Below are positions 57,465 through 64,000 of a stretch of 64,000 nucleotides of DNA, piece after piece. Each line of letters starts with the position of its first letter. The first letter of the stretch is position 1. Where the stretch lies: contig NZ_OY760064.1 in NCBI RefSeq assembly GCF_963662885.1, positions 434,001-498,000 of the forward strand, written 5' to 3'. The translations under genes and the position numbers were made by a program. The notes beneath the pieces are model-generated. The model was not told the origin of the DNA and did not search any database. It saw nothing but the letters and a program-made list of their open reading frames with translations. This DNA comes from an uncultured Pseudodesulfovibrio sp. (GTDB lineage Bacteria > Desulfobacterota > Desulfovibrionia > Desulfovibrionales > Desulfovibrionaceae).

Positions 57465-58913
57465 ATGCGCAAAGTCTTTTCATTCCTCTTCGTTGTCTTT
57501 TGTCTGGCTCTGTCCGCCGCACCGGCTTTCGCCTTCGGCGAGATCATGTACTCGGACCGTCCTCTCAACCTGCGTGACGCCCGTTCGCCCAGGGCCGAAT
57601 GGGTCGGCAGCCTCTACGCCGGACAAAAGGTCCGGGTAGCCCATGAGAAGGACGGCTGGGTGGCCATATACGAACCCGATGCCACGGACCCGAGCGAGTC
57701 CAAGGCCGCCGGTTTTTCCAACGCCAAATTCCTCAAGCCCACGCGGGATCGGTACGAGCCCAAGCCGTGGGGCGAACTGGCCGTTTCCTCCACCAAGTTG
57801 AACATCCGCAGCAAGCCGAGCGTTCGGGGGACCAAGGTCCTCACGCTGCAGGCCGGAGAACGGGTGATCATCGACTTTCCCGAGGACGATTGGATCGTGG
57901 TCTTCCCGTCCAACGCCACCATCCGTTCCCGTTTGAACGGTATCGGCTACGCCAGCGCCAAGTATCTGGAACCTGTCACCGACGAAACGGCCGCCGCACC
58001 GGAACCCGAACCGGCTCCCGCGCCAGCAGCACCGGTTATTCGCCAATCGGTGGAGCAGCCGCCCGCGCCGACCCCGGCTGCGACCGAAGAGTCTCAGGCC
58101 ATCCAGCGGGTGGTGCTGACCAACGAGGTTAACGTGCACCAGAGCCGGACCACTACTTCGCCGATGGTACAGACGTTGCGTCCCGGCGATGTGGTTCAGC
58201 TCGGGCTGTTACGCAACGGATGGTATGCGGTCTTCAAAACCAGCGACATGATCCGTTCGGAGAGCAGTTCCATGGGGTATTCGCTGCAGAGCGCCATGGA
58301 GAAGAGTTCCCGAGAGGCGGGTCTTGCCGTGGCCCCGGCCGCCCCGGTGGAGCCCGCGAAAGCGGCTGCGGTAGCCAAGCCGGCTGTGCCGGCCAAGCCC
58401 GAGCCTGCGACGGAAACCGCAGAGCCCTTGATGACTGCGGAAGCTCTCAAGGCGGAGGCGCTCAAGACCGAGCGGCCCGAACCGACTCCCCGCAAGATCG
58501 AGTCAGAACCGAATCTGACGCCCGTGTCGGAACCGGCCCGGCAGCAGACCCTGGTCATCGACCGATCCGCGTTCAAGGACGTGAAGCGGCCCGATCCCAC
58601 GCCGGACAAGACCGCCCACGGCTACCGTTACAAGTTCCTGGAGAAATCCGAGACCCGCGAGTACGGGCAGGTCTGGATCACGTTGAAGGTTTTCCTGTCC
58701 ACGACCAAGCTGCCTGACCGTACGGCGCTGAGGGACTTCGCCTCCAGTCTCTGGAAAGACCATAGGCGGGTAACCAAGAATGTGCTGGTGGAGGTGTATC
58801 TGCCGGGCATGAATATGGACGATCTAGCCTGGGGCGTGGTCAAGTTCGACTATGACGGCATGACCGAACTCTGGACGCGGCGAGCGACCTTGTTCGGGAC
58901 CAAATTCATTTAG
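57465..58913 (+). CDS. Exported protein with SH3b repeats
   Basis: The 482-residue precursor starts at ATG 57465 (a GTG at 57456 is possible) with a signal peptide ending ...SAAPAFAF. Three SH3b-like repeats are visible: around LNLRDARSPRAEWVGSLYAG, KLNIRSKPSVRGTKVLTLQAG and EVNVHQSRTTTSPMVQTLRPG. An Ala/Pro-rich linker and a C-terminal domain (VWITLKVFLSTTKLPDRTALRDFA) follow. SH3b domains bind peptidoglycan or protein peptides, so an envelope role is likely. Confidence 0.85.
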   Translation: MRKVFSFLFVVFCLALSAAPAFAFGEIMYSDRPLNLRDARSPRAEWVGSLYAGQKVRVAHEKDGWVAIYEPDATDPSESKAAGFSNAKFLKPTRDRYEPKPWGELAVSSTKLNIRSKPSVRGTKVLTLQAGERVIIDFPEDDWIVVFPSNATIRSRLNGIGYASAKYLEPVTDETAAAPEPEPAPAPAAPVIRQSVEQPPAPTPAATEESQAIQRVVLTNEVNVHQSRTTTSPMVQTLRPGDVVQLGLLRNGWYAVFKTSDMIRSESSSMGYSLQSAMEKSSREAGLAVAPAAPVEPAKAAAVAKPAVPAKPEPATETAEPLMTAEALKAEALKTERPEPTPRKIESEPNLTPVSEPARQQTLVIDRSAFKDVKRPDPTPDKTAHGYRYKFLEKSETREYGQVWITLKVFLSTTKLPDRTALRDFASSLWKDHRRVTKNVLVEVYLPGMNMDDLAWGVVKFDYDGMTELWTRRATLFGTKFI

Positions 58914-58924
58914 TCCGCATCGTC

Positions 58925-58966
58925 GAAAAAAAGCCCCCGCGCGGTTTGCCGCGCGGGGGCTTTTTC
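58925..58966. terminator. Bidirectional terminator after the SH3b gene
   Basis: AAAAAAAGCCCCCGCGCGG and CCGCGCGGGGGCTTTTT form a long stem, with A/T tracts on both sides. It separates the convergent SH3b and zinc-ribbon genes. Confidence 0.94.
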
Positions 58967-58981
58967 GTTCCGTCGGCCTGA

Positions 58982-59431
58982 TCAGCCCATTTCCTGCTCA
59001 AGGAACAGGGGAACGCTTTTTTCCAACGTAGTACGCAGACGAGGTTTTTTCTGCGGCGCCTTTTCGGATTCGCGAGGGAGAATGTACAGGCCGTGGCAGC
59101 TCTGGCACTCCCAGTGGTTTTCACGCCGGTGCAGGTGGACCAGCAGCCCGTCGCGGTCGTAGCAGACCTGACAGAACGGACCCTTGCGCTCACCGTCCTC
59201 CTCAAGCCAGTACTTCTGCCCATCAAAATGGATTTTTTCAGCCAGGTCGAGGACTTCCGCCACCTCGGCCAGCTGTTTCTTCAAGGCTTCGTTCTCGTCG
59301 CAGACCGCCAGGAATTCGTCCTGAAGGCTCTTGAGCAGCGCCTTGCCTTCATCGAATCGGCCTGCCCCGAACAGGTCGAGGGCCCGCTTGAAACCGGTCG
59401 CTTGAAACAGTGTGGAAAACATGAAGGACAT
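58982..59431 (-). CDS. Small protein with a zinc-ribbon, function unknown
   Basis: The 149-residue protein has a helical, coiled-coil-like N-terminal half (FKRALDLFGAGRFDEGKALLK...ALKKQLAEVAEVLDLAEK) and two CxxC pairs, CQVC and CQSC, with a His between them (NHWECQSCHG), a likely zinc ribbon. There is no signal peptide. ATG 59431 or 59422 may be the start (the latter is better spaced from GGGGG). I do not recognise the family. Confidence 0.72.
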   Translation of the reverse strand: MSFMFSTLFQATGFKRALDLFGAGRFDEGKALLKSLQDEFLAVCDENEALKKQLAEVAEVLDLAEKIHFDGQKYWLEEDGERKGPFCQVCYDRDGLLVHLHRRENHWECQSCHGLYILPRESEKAPQKKPRLRTTLEKSVPLFLEQEMG

Positions 59432-59539
59432 CCCCCGTTGTGTTATGTGCCACGAGTTCCTTATCGGCCGGGTGCACGCAGTACTTTAGTCTTGATGAAT
59501 AACTTTACAGGTCTTGGAAAACCGCATAGGGTTTTCGAC

Positions 59540-59624
59540 AGCTAGGGGGGCCCTTGTGGCTGAGATGGATCAAGATGATCCGACCCTTTGAACCTGATTC
59601 GGACAATACCGACGGAGGGAAGCT
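59540..59624 (+). promoter_or_regulatory. TPP riboswitch aptamer (THI element)
   Basis: The conserved aptamer parts are present: GGGGGGCCCTTGTGGCTGAGA, then ACCCTTTGAACCTGAT, then AATACCGACGGAGGGAAGCT. Its ends AGCT/AGCT pair as P1. It senses thiamine pyrophosphate and controls thiS onward. An intrinsic terminator lies 30-60 nt downstream. Confidence 0.95.
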
Positions 59625-59653
59625 GCCACAGGATGATATTATTCATCGCGCCG

Positions 59654-59686
59654 CGCTTGCCCCACATCAGAGGCAGGCGTTTTTTT
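59654..59686 (+). terminator. Terminator of the TPP riboswitch expression platform
   Basis: CGCTTGCC (59654-59661) pairs with GGCAGGCG (59672-59679) with one G-U, then seven T residues follow (59680-59686). The same GGCAGGCG can instead pair with CGCCTGC (59694-59700), just before the thiS Shine-Dalgarno AAGGAG. Confidence 0.8.
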
Positions 59687-59712
59687 CGCACCACGCCTGC
59701 AAGGAGACCGTT

Positions 59713-59913
59713 ATGATCGTCACCATCAACGGCAAGGCGTCGGAGCTTGACGAGCCCCTGACCATTCTCGCCTTGCTCGAATCAAAAGAGATCGCGCCGA
59801 GTGCCGTGGTCGTCGAACGCAACGGGGAAATCGTTCCCGGTGAGCTGTTCGGCGAGGTCGGCCTCAACGACGGCGACCATCTGGAAGTTCTCCGCTTCGT
59901 GGGCGGAGGGTAG
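59713..59913 (+). CDS. thiS: Sulfur carrier protein ThiS
   Basis: The 66-residue ubiquitin-like protein ends in the Gly-Gly (VGGG) that is adenylated and thiocarboxylated. It donates sulfur to the thiazole. ATG 59713 follows AAGGAGACCGTT. Confidence 0.95.
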   Translation: MIVTINGKASELDEPLTILALLESKEIAPSAVVVERNGEIVPGELFGEVGLNDGDHLEVLRFVGGG

Positions 59914-59921
59914 GAGCACAC

Positions 59922-60701
59922 ATGAGCAAGGATACTTTCGAGATCGGCGGCAAGACCCTGACCAGCCGTCTTTTCACCGGCACCGGCAAATACGGCGACG
60001 ACAGCGTCATTCCTGGCGTCTGCGAGGCCTCGGGCTCCGAGGTCATCACCGTGGCGCTGCGCCGGGTGGATCTGGAATCCTCAACCGGCAACGTCATGGA
60101 TTTCATTCCCAAACACATGCAGCTGCTGCCCAACACCTCGGGCGCGCGTACTGCGGACGAGGCCGTGCGCATCGCCCGGCTGGCCCGGGCCATGGGCTGC
60201 GGCGACTGGATCAAGATCGAGGTCATCTCGGACAACCGCTATCTGCTGCCCGACGGCTATGAGACGGTGAAGGCCACGGAAATCCTGGCCAAGGAGGGCT
60301 TCGTCGTCCTGCCTTACGTCAACGCCGACCTGTATGTTGCCAAAGCCCTTGTGGACGCGGGGGCTGCCGCAGTCATGCCGCTGGGCGCGCCCATCGGCAC
60401 CAACCGGGGGCTCAAGACCCGCGAGATGGTCCGTATCCTCATAGAGGAGATCGACCTGCCTATCGTGGTGGACGCGGGCATCGGCCGTCCGTCCGAGGCC
60501 TGTGAGGCCATGGAGATGGGAGCCGACGCGGTCCTGGTCAACACGGCCATTGCCACGGCCAGCGACCCGGTCATGATGGCCCGCGCCTTTGGCCGCGCGG
60601 TCAGGGCCGGTCGCGAAGCCTACCTGTCCGGGCCCGGTGCAAAGCGCGTGCTGGCCGACGCCTCGTCGCCCCTGACCGGCTTTCTGGGAGGCGCGGCATG
60701 A
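59922..60701 (+). CDS. thiG: Thiazole synthase ThiG
   Basis: The 259-residue TIM-barrel enzyme condenses dehydroglycine, DXP and ThiS thiocarboxylate into the thiazole phosphate. Visible motifs are GGKTLTSRLFTGTGKYG and VDAGIGRPSEACEAME. It starts 8 bp after thiS. Confidence 0.96.
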   Translation: MSKDTFEIGGKTLTSRLFTGTGKYGDDSVIPGVCEASGSEVITVALRRVDLESSTGNVMDFIPKHMQLLPNTSGARTADEAVRIARLARAMGCGDWIKIEVISDNRYLLPDGYETVKATEILAKEGFVVLPYVNADLYVAKALVDAGAAAVMPLGAPIGTNRGLKTREMVRILIEEIDLPIVVDAGIGRPSEACEAMEMGADAVLVNTAIATASDPVMMARAFGRAVRAGREAYLSGPGAKRVLADASSPLTGFLGGAA

Positions 60702-61834
60702 GTTTCTATCCGCTCGTAGAGGCGTACGCAAAGGGTTTGCCCGACGCGCGTTTCGACGATTTCACCGAACAGGACGTGCGCCGGGCCATTAACCGGACCA
60801 CGGCCTCGGTGGATGACTTCATGGCCCTGATGAGTCCGGCCGCAAAACCTTTGCTCGAGGAAATGGCCCAAAAGGCCAGCCGGTTGACCATTCAGCACTT
60901 CGGCAAGACCGTCAGCCTGTTCACACCGCTTTATCTGGCCAACTTCTGCACGAACCACTGTGTCTATTGCGGGTTCAACTGCACCAACTCCATCCATCGT
61001 TCCATGCTCGATCTGGAAGAGGTGGACGCCGAGGGCGCGGCCATCGCGGCCACCGGGTTGAAAAACCTGCTCATCCTGACAGGCGACGCCTCTGCCAAGA
61101 CCGGAGTGGACTATCTGGAGAAGTGCACGCGGGTCCTGACCAGGCATTTCCCGTCTGTGTCCATCGAGGTCTACGCCCTGACCGAAGAAGAGTACGCCCG
61201 GCTGGTCAAGGCGGGTGTGGACGGCATGACCATGTTCCAGGAGACCTACGACGAAGAGCTTTACGCCGTGCTCCACCCCAAAGGGCCCAAGCGGGATTAT
61301 CGCTTTCGTCTGGACGCTCCGGAGCGGGCCTGCAAGGCGGGCATGCGCGTGGTCAATATCGGCGCGTTGCTCGGTTTGGGCGACTGGCGGCGCGACGCGT
61401 TGCTGACCGGCCTGCATGCGGCATACCTCATGCATAACTATCCGGAGACGGACATCGCCGTGTCCCTGCCGCGCATGCGCCCGCACGTTGGCGACTGGGA
61501 ACCGGCCACCATCGTCTCGGATCGTGATATGGTCCAGTTCCTCATGGCCCTGCGGCTGTTTCTGCCCCGGGTGGGGATCACCATCTCCACCCGCGAGAAC
61601 GCCGAGTTCCGCGAGAACATCCTGCCTCTGGGCGTGACCCGCATGTCCGCGGGCGTGTCCACGGCTGTTGGCGGCCATTCGGACGGGACCGAAGACGAGG
61701 AGAACACCGGCCAGTTCGACATCAGCGACGGGCGGAGCGTGGACGAGGTTTGCGCCGCTCTGCGCGACAAGGGATACCAACCGGTATTCAAGGATTGGGA
61801 GCCCATTTTCGAAACCAAGGGGGAAGCCCTGTGA
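60698..61834 (+). CDS. thiH: 2-iminoacetate synthase ThiH (radical SAM)
   Basis: The 378-residue radical SAM enzyme cleaves tyrosine to dehydroglycine and p-cresol. CTNHCVYC is the 4Fe-4S motif. It overlaps thiG by 4 bp. ThiH marks the anaerobic route, the alternative to the ThiO oxidase. Confidence 0.96.
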   Translation: MSFYPLVEAYAKGLPDARFDDFTEQDVRRAINRTTASVDDFMALMSPAAKPLLEEMAQKASRLTIQHFGKTVSLFTPLYLANFCTNHCVYCGFNCTNSIHRSMLDLEEVDAEGAAIAATGLKNLLILTGDASAKTGVDYLEKCTRVLTRHFPSVSIEVYALTEEEYARLVKAGVDGMTMFQETYDEELYAVLHPKGPKRDYRFRLDAPERACKAGMRVVNIGALLGLGDWRRDALLTGLHAAYLMHNYPETDIAVSLPRMRPHVGDWEPATIVSDRDMVQFLMALRLFLPRVGITISTRENAEFRENILPLGVTRMSAGVSTAVGGHSDGTEDEENTGQFDISDGRSVDEVCAALRDKGYQPVFKDWEPIFETKGEAL

Positions 61835-62460
61835 ACAAAGTGGAAGAAGGGATAGCCGCCCATATCGGCGAGGAAAACCTGGCTCGGTTGCAATCCATCA
61901 AGATCGGTATCGCCGGTTGCGGCGGGTTGGGGTCGAACTGCGCCATGCACCTGGTGCGCAGCGGGTTCACCCGTTTTGTGCTGGTGGACTTTGATCGTGT
62001 GGAGTTTTCCAATCTGAATCGTCAGGCGTTTTTCAACGAGCAGGTGGGTCAGTACAAGGCCGAGGCCCTGGCCGCCAACATGCGCGCCGTGAACCCGGAC
62101 GTGGATTTGGACATCTACGTTGAGCGGGTGGACGTGGCTCGGGTGAAAAAGCTCTTCGGCGAATGTGACGCCGTGGTCGAGGCCTTTGATCGGGCCGCAG
62201 CCAAAAAAAGGCTTGTCGAGGCGCTGTTGCCTCTGGGCAGGCTGGTGGTATCGGCCTCGGGCATCGGCGGATGCGGCGACGGCGACGCACTGGCCACACG
62301 CAAGGTTCGCGACAACTTCTATCTCATCGGCGACGGCGTGACCGAATGCTCCCTGGAAACGCCGCCCCTGTCGCCGAGGGTGGGGATCGCCGCCGCCAAG
62401 CAGGCGGATGTCATCCTGGCTCATTTTCTCGGGACCATGAACGGCGGGGAGAACGCATGA
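61831..62460 (+). CDS. thiF: Short ThiF-type adenylyltransferase
   Basis: The 209-residue E1-like protein has the nucleotide motif GIAGCGGLGSN and the DFDRVEFSNLNRQAFF loop. It adenylates ThiS. It lacks the paired CxxC zinc motifs of E. coli ThiF and is shorter. GTG 61831 overlaps the thiH stop by 4 bp. Confidence 0.92.
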   Translation: MNKVEEGIAAHIGEENLARLQSIKIGIAGCGGLGSNCAMHLVRSGFTRFVLVDFDRVEFSNLNRQAFFNEQVGQYKAEALAANMRAVNPDVDLDIYVERVDVARVKKLFGECDAVVEAFDRAAAKKRLVEALLPLGRLVVSASGIGGCGDGDALATRKVRDNFYLIGDGVTECSLETPPLSPRVGIAAAKQADVILAHFLGTMNGGENA

Positions 62461-63110
62461 CCACCTTCAATCGCAGCAATATCCTGGATACCGATCTGTA
62501 TTGCCTGACCGCCGAGAAATTCTCCAACGGGCGGTCCAATGTCGAGGTGGTTCGCCAGATGCTCGACGCGGGCGTGAAGCTGGTCCAGTATCGTGAAAAG
62601 GAGAAGAAGGCGGGCGCGAAACTCGCGGAGTGCCGCGCCATACGCGACCTGACCCGTGAAGCCGGTGCCGCCTTCATCGTCAACGACGACATCGACATCG
62701 CCATTCTGGTGGGCGCGGACGGCGTGCACGTGGGCCAGGAGGACCTGCCTGTGGAGTGCGTGCGCGAACTGGTCGGCCCGGACATGGCCATCGGCCTGTC
62801 CACCCACAGCCCGGAGCAGGCCCGCGACGCCATCCAGCGTGGTGCGGACTATATCGGCGTGGGGCCGATCTTCCGTACCTACACCAAGGACGACGTGGTC
62901 GACCCGGTGGGTTTTGAATATCTCGATTATGTGGTCGCCAACCACGATATCCCGTTCGTGGCCATCGGCGGCATCAAGGAACACAATCTCGGCGAGGTGG
63001 TCCGACACGGCGCGCGTTGCGTGGCTCTGGTCACCGAGATCGTCGGGGATGCGAATATCGCAGCAAAAATAACCGCCCTCCGCAATCAAATGGAAGCGGC
63101 GAAGGAGTAA
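62457..63110 (+). CDS. thiE: Thiamine phosphate synthase ThiE
   Basis: The 217-residue TIM-barrel enzyme joins HMP-PP and thiazole phosphate. Motifs are VQYREKEKKAGAKLAECRAI, IVNDDIDIAILVGADGVHVG and YIGVGPIFRT. It overlaps thiF by 4 bp. Confidence 0.95.
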   Translation: MTTFNRSNILDTDLYCLTAEKFSNGRSNVEVVRQMLDAGVKLVQYREKEKKAGAKLAECRAIRDLTREAGAAFIVNDDIDIAILVGADGVHVGQEDLPVECVRELVGPDMAIGLSTHSPEQARDAIQRGADYIGVGPIFRTYTKDDVVDPVGFEYLDYVVANHDIPFVAIGGIKEHNLGEVVRHGARCVALVTEIVGDANIAAKITALRNQMEAAKE

Positions 63111-63114
63111 ACGA

Positions 63115-64000
63115 ATGTCATACACCACCCAGATGGACGCCGCCCGCAAGGGCATCGTCACCCCCCAGATGGAGACCGTGGCCCGCAAGGAAAACATCCG
63201 CATCGAGGATCTCATGGAGCGGATGGCGCGGGGAGCCGTGATCATTCCGGCCAACAAGAACCACAAGAACCTGGATGCCGAGGCCGTGGGCGAGGGCATG
63301 CGCATCAAGATCAACGTCAACCTGGGCATTTCCAAGGATTGCTGCGACGTGGAGCCCGAGCTGGACAAGGTCCGGGCCGCCCTGGAGATGAAGGCCGAGG
63401 CCATCATGGACCTGTCCTGCTACGGCAAGACCCAGGAATTCCGCCAGAGACTGGTCGAGATATCCCCGGCCATGATCGGCACGGTGCCCATCTACGACGC
63501 GGTGGGTTTCTACGACAAGAACCTCCAGGACATCACCGTGGACGAGTTCTTCAAGGTGGTTGAGCGTCACGTCATGGACGGCGTTGACTTCCTGACCATT
63601 CACGCGGGCCTGAACAAGCACACCGCCGAAAAGGTCAAGACCGCGAAAAGAATGACCAACATCGTTTCGCGCGGCGGCTCCCTGCTGTTCACCTGGATGG
63701 AGATCAACAACGCCGAGAACCCGTTCTACGAGCACTTTGATCGCCTGCTGGACATCTGCGAAGAGTATGACGTGACCCTGAGCCTGGGTGACGGCTGCCG
63801 CCCCGGCTGCCTGAACGACGCCACCGACGCCTGTCAGGTGGAAGAGTTGATCACCCTGGGCGAGCTGACCAAGCGCGCCTGGGAACGCAACGTCCAGGTC
63901 ATGATCGAGGGCCCCGGCCACATGGCCATGAACGAGATCCCCGGCAACATGATGATGGAAAAGCGGCTGTGCCACAACGCGCCGTTCTACGTCCTGGGAC
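63115..64000 (+). CDS. thiC: Phosphomethylpyrimidine synthase ThiC (partial)
   Basis: The frame is open from ATG 63115 (after GAAGGAG) to the window edge, at least 295 residues. IPANKNHKN, NLGISKDCCDVEPEL, MDLSCYGKTQEFR and VMIEGPGHMAMNEIPGNM are ThiC features. It converts AIR to HMP-P in a radical SAM reaction. The C-terminal CxxCxxxxC cluster lies outside the window. Confidence 0.95.
   Translation, partial: MSYTTQMDAARKGIVTPQMETVARKENIRIEDLMERMARGAVIIPANKNHKNLDAEAVGEGMRIKINVNLGISKDCCDVEPELDKVRAALEMKAEAIMDLSCYGKTQEFRQRLVEISPAMIGTVPIYDAVGFYDKNLQDITVDEFFKVVERHVMDGVDFLTIHAGLNKHTAEKVKTAKRMTNIVSRGGSLLFTWMEINNAENPFYEHFDRLLDICEEYDVTLSLGDGCRPGCLNDATDACQVEELITLGELTKRAWERNVQVMIEGPGHMAMNEIPGNMMMEKRLCHNAPFYVLG

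Noticed and set aside
1..64000. Mobile elements, CRISPR arrays, prophage or defence islands
   Set aside because: I saw no transposase, integrase, cas or phage gene and no regularly spaced repeats; the only repeats are short dyads and the 10978-11030 hairpin.

Overview
This 64 kb window looks like ordinary chromosome from a GC-rich, anaerobic, sulfate-reducer-type deltaproteobacterium (Desulfovibrionaceae, perhaps Pseudodesulfovibrio; inferred from protein character and gene order, not tested by search). Pointers are the large trimeric-type porin, the rpsF-rpsR-rplI-dnaB and ftsH-folP-cdaA-ybbR-glmM-galU strings, hemerythrin, a ferritin-like fusion and the ThiH-type (oxygen-sensitive) thiamine route. 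I see no transposase, integrase, phage gene or CRISPR array.

Layout. 1-9.3 kb: end of a hybrid histidine kinase, the SRP RNA gene on the minus strand, an ArsS-like radical SAM protein, a BASS-family transporter, a NikK-like protein behind a candidate NikR site, a FadL-type porin, an ECF transporter ATPase and T component, and a rhodanese-ferritin fusion. 9.3-21 kb: mostly minus strand, with thrC-tlyA-eamA, paaK attached to the rpsF-rpsR-rplI-dnaB operon, and hisD-purC plus a 28-codon ORF; a patatin and an AhpD-like gene run the other way. 21-32 kb: porin and uvrC (divergent), an aldo/keto reductase, an MBL-fold hydrolase, ubiX, tRNA-Arg(CCG), hemerythrin, a Cys-rich protein, ubiD, and a CheV/Hpt pair. 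32-43 kb: large NAD-glutamate dehydrogenase, a CadC-like ArsR repressor with an SO_0444-type metal exporter, a lipoprotein, a NitT/TauT-type ABC transporter, phoH-ybeY, and a membrane protein ending in an AlbA_2 (Schlafen) domain. 43-59 kb: argFGH, the ftsH-to-galU operon, priA, OmpH/Skp and an SH3b-repeat protein. 59.5-64 kb: a TPP riboswitch and thiSGHFE-thiC, running off the window end.

How it works together. Most operons are housekeeping: translation and replication, arginine, histidine, purine and threonine synthesis, cell-envelope precursors with c-di-AMP, and thiamine. The regulated pieces readable from sequence are the TPP riboswitch with a terminator platform, a NikR-like site, a PsrA-like dyad at the fadL promoter, ArsR-type dyads at the metal exporter, and a terminator-like hairpin inside the first codons of folP.

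No clearly new multi-gene system stands out. The best candidates for second looks are the membrane-anchored AlbA_2 protein, the folP intragenic terminator, the rhodanese-ferritin fusion, the apparently split ECF metal transporter, the non-canonical phoH start and the 28-residue membrane peptide behind purC. Promoters, operators and unusual starts were read by eye and are hypotheses.
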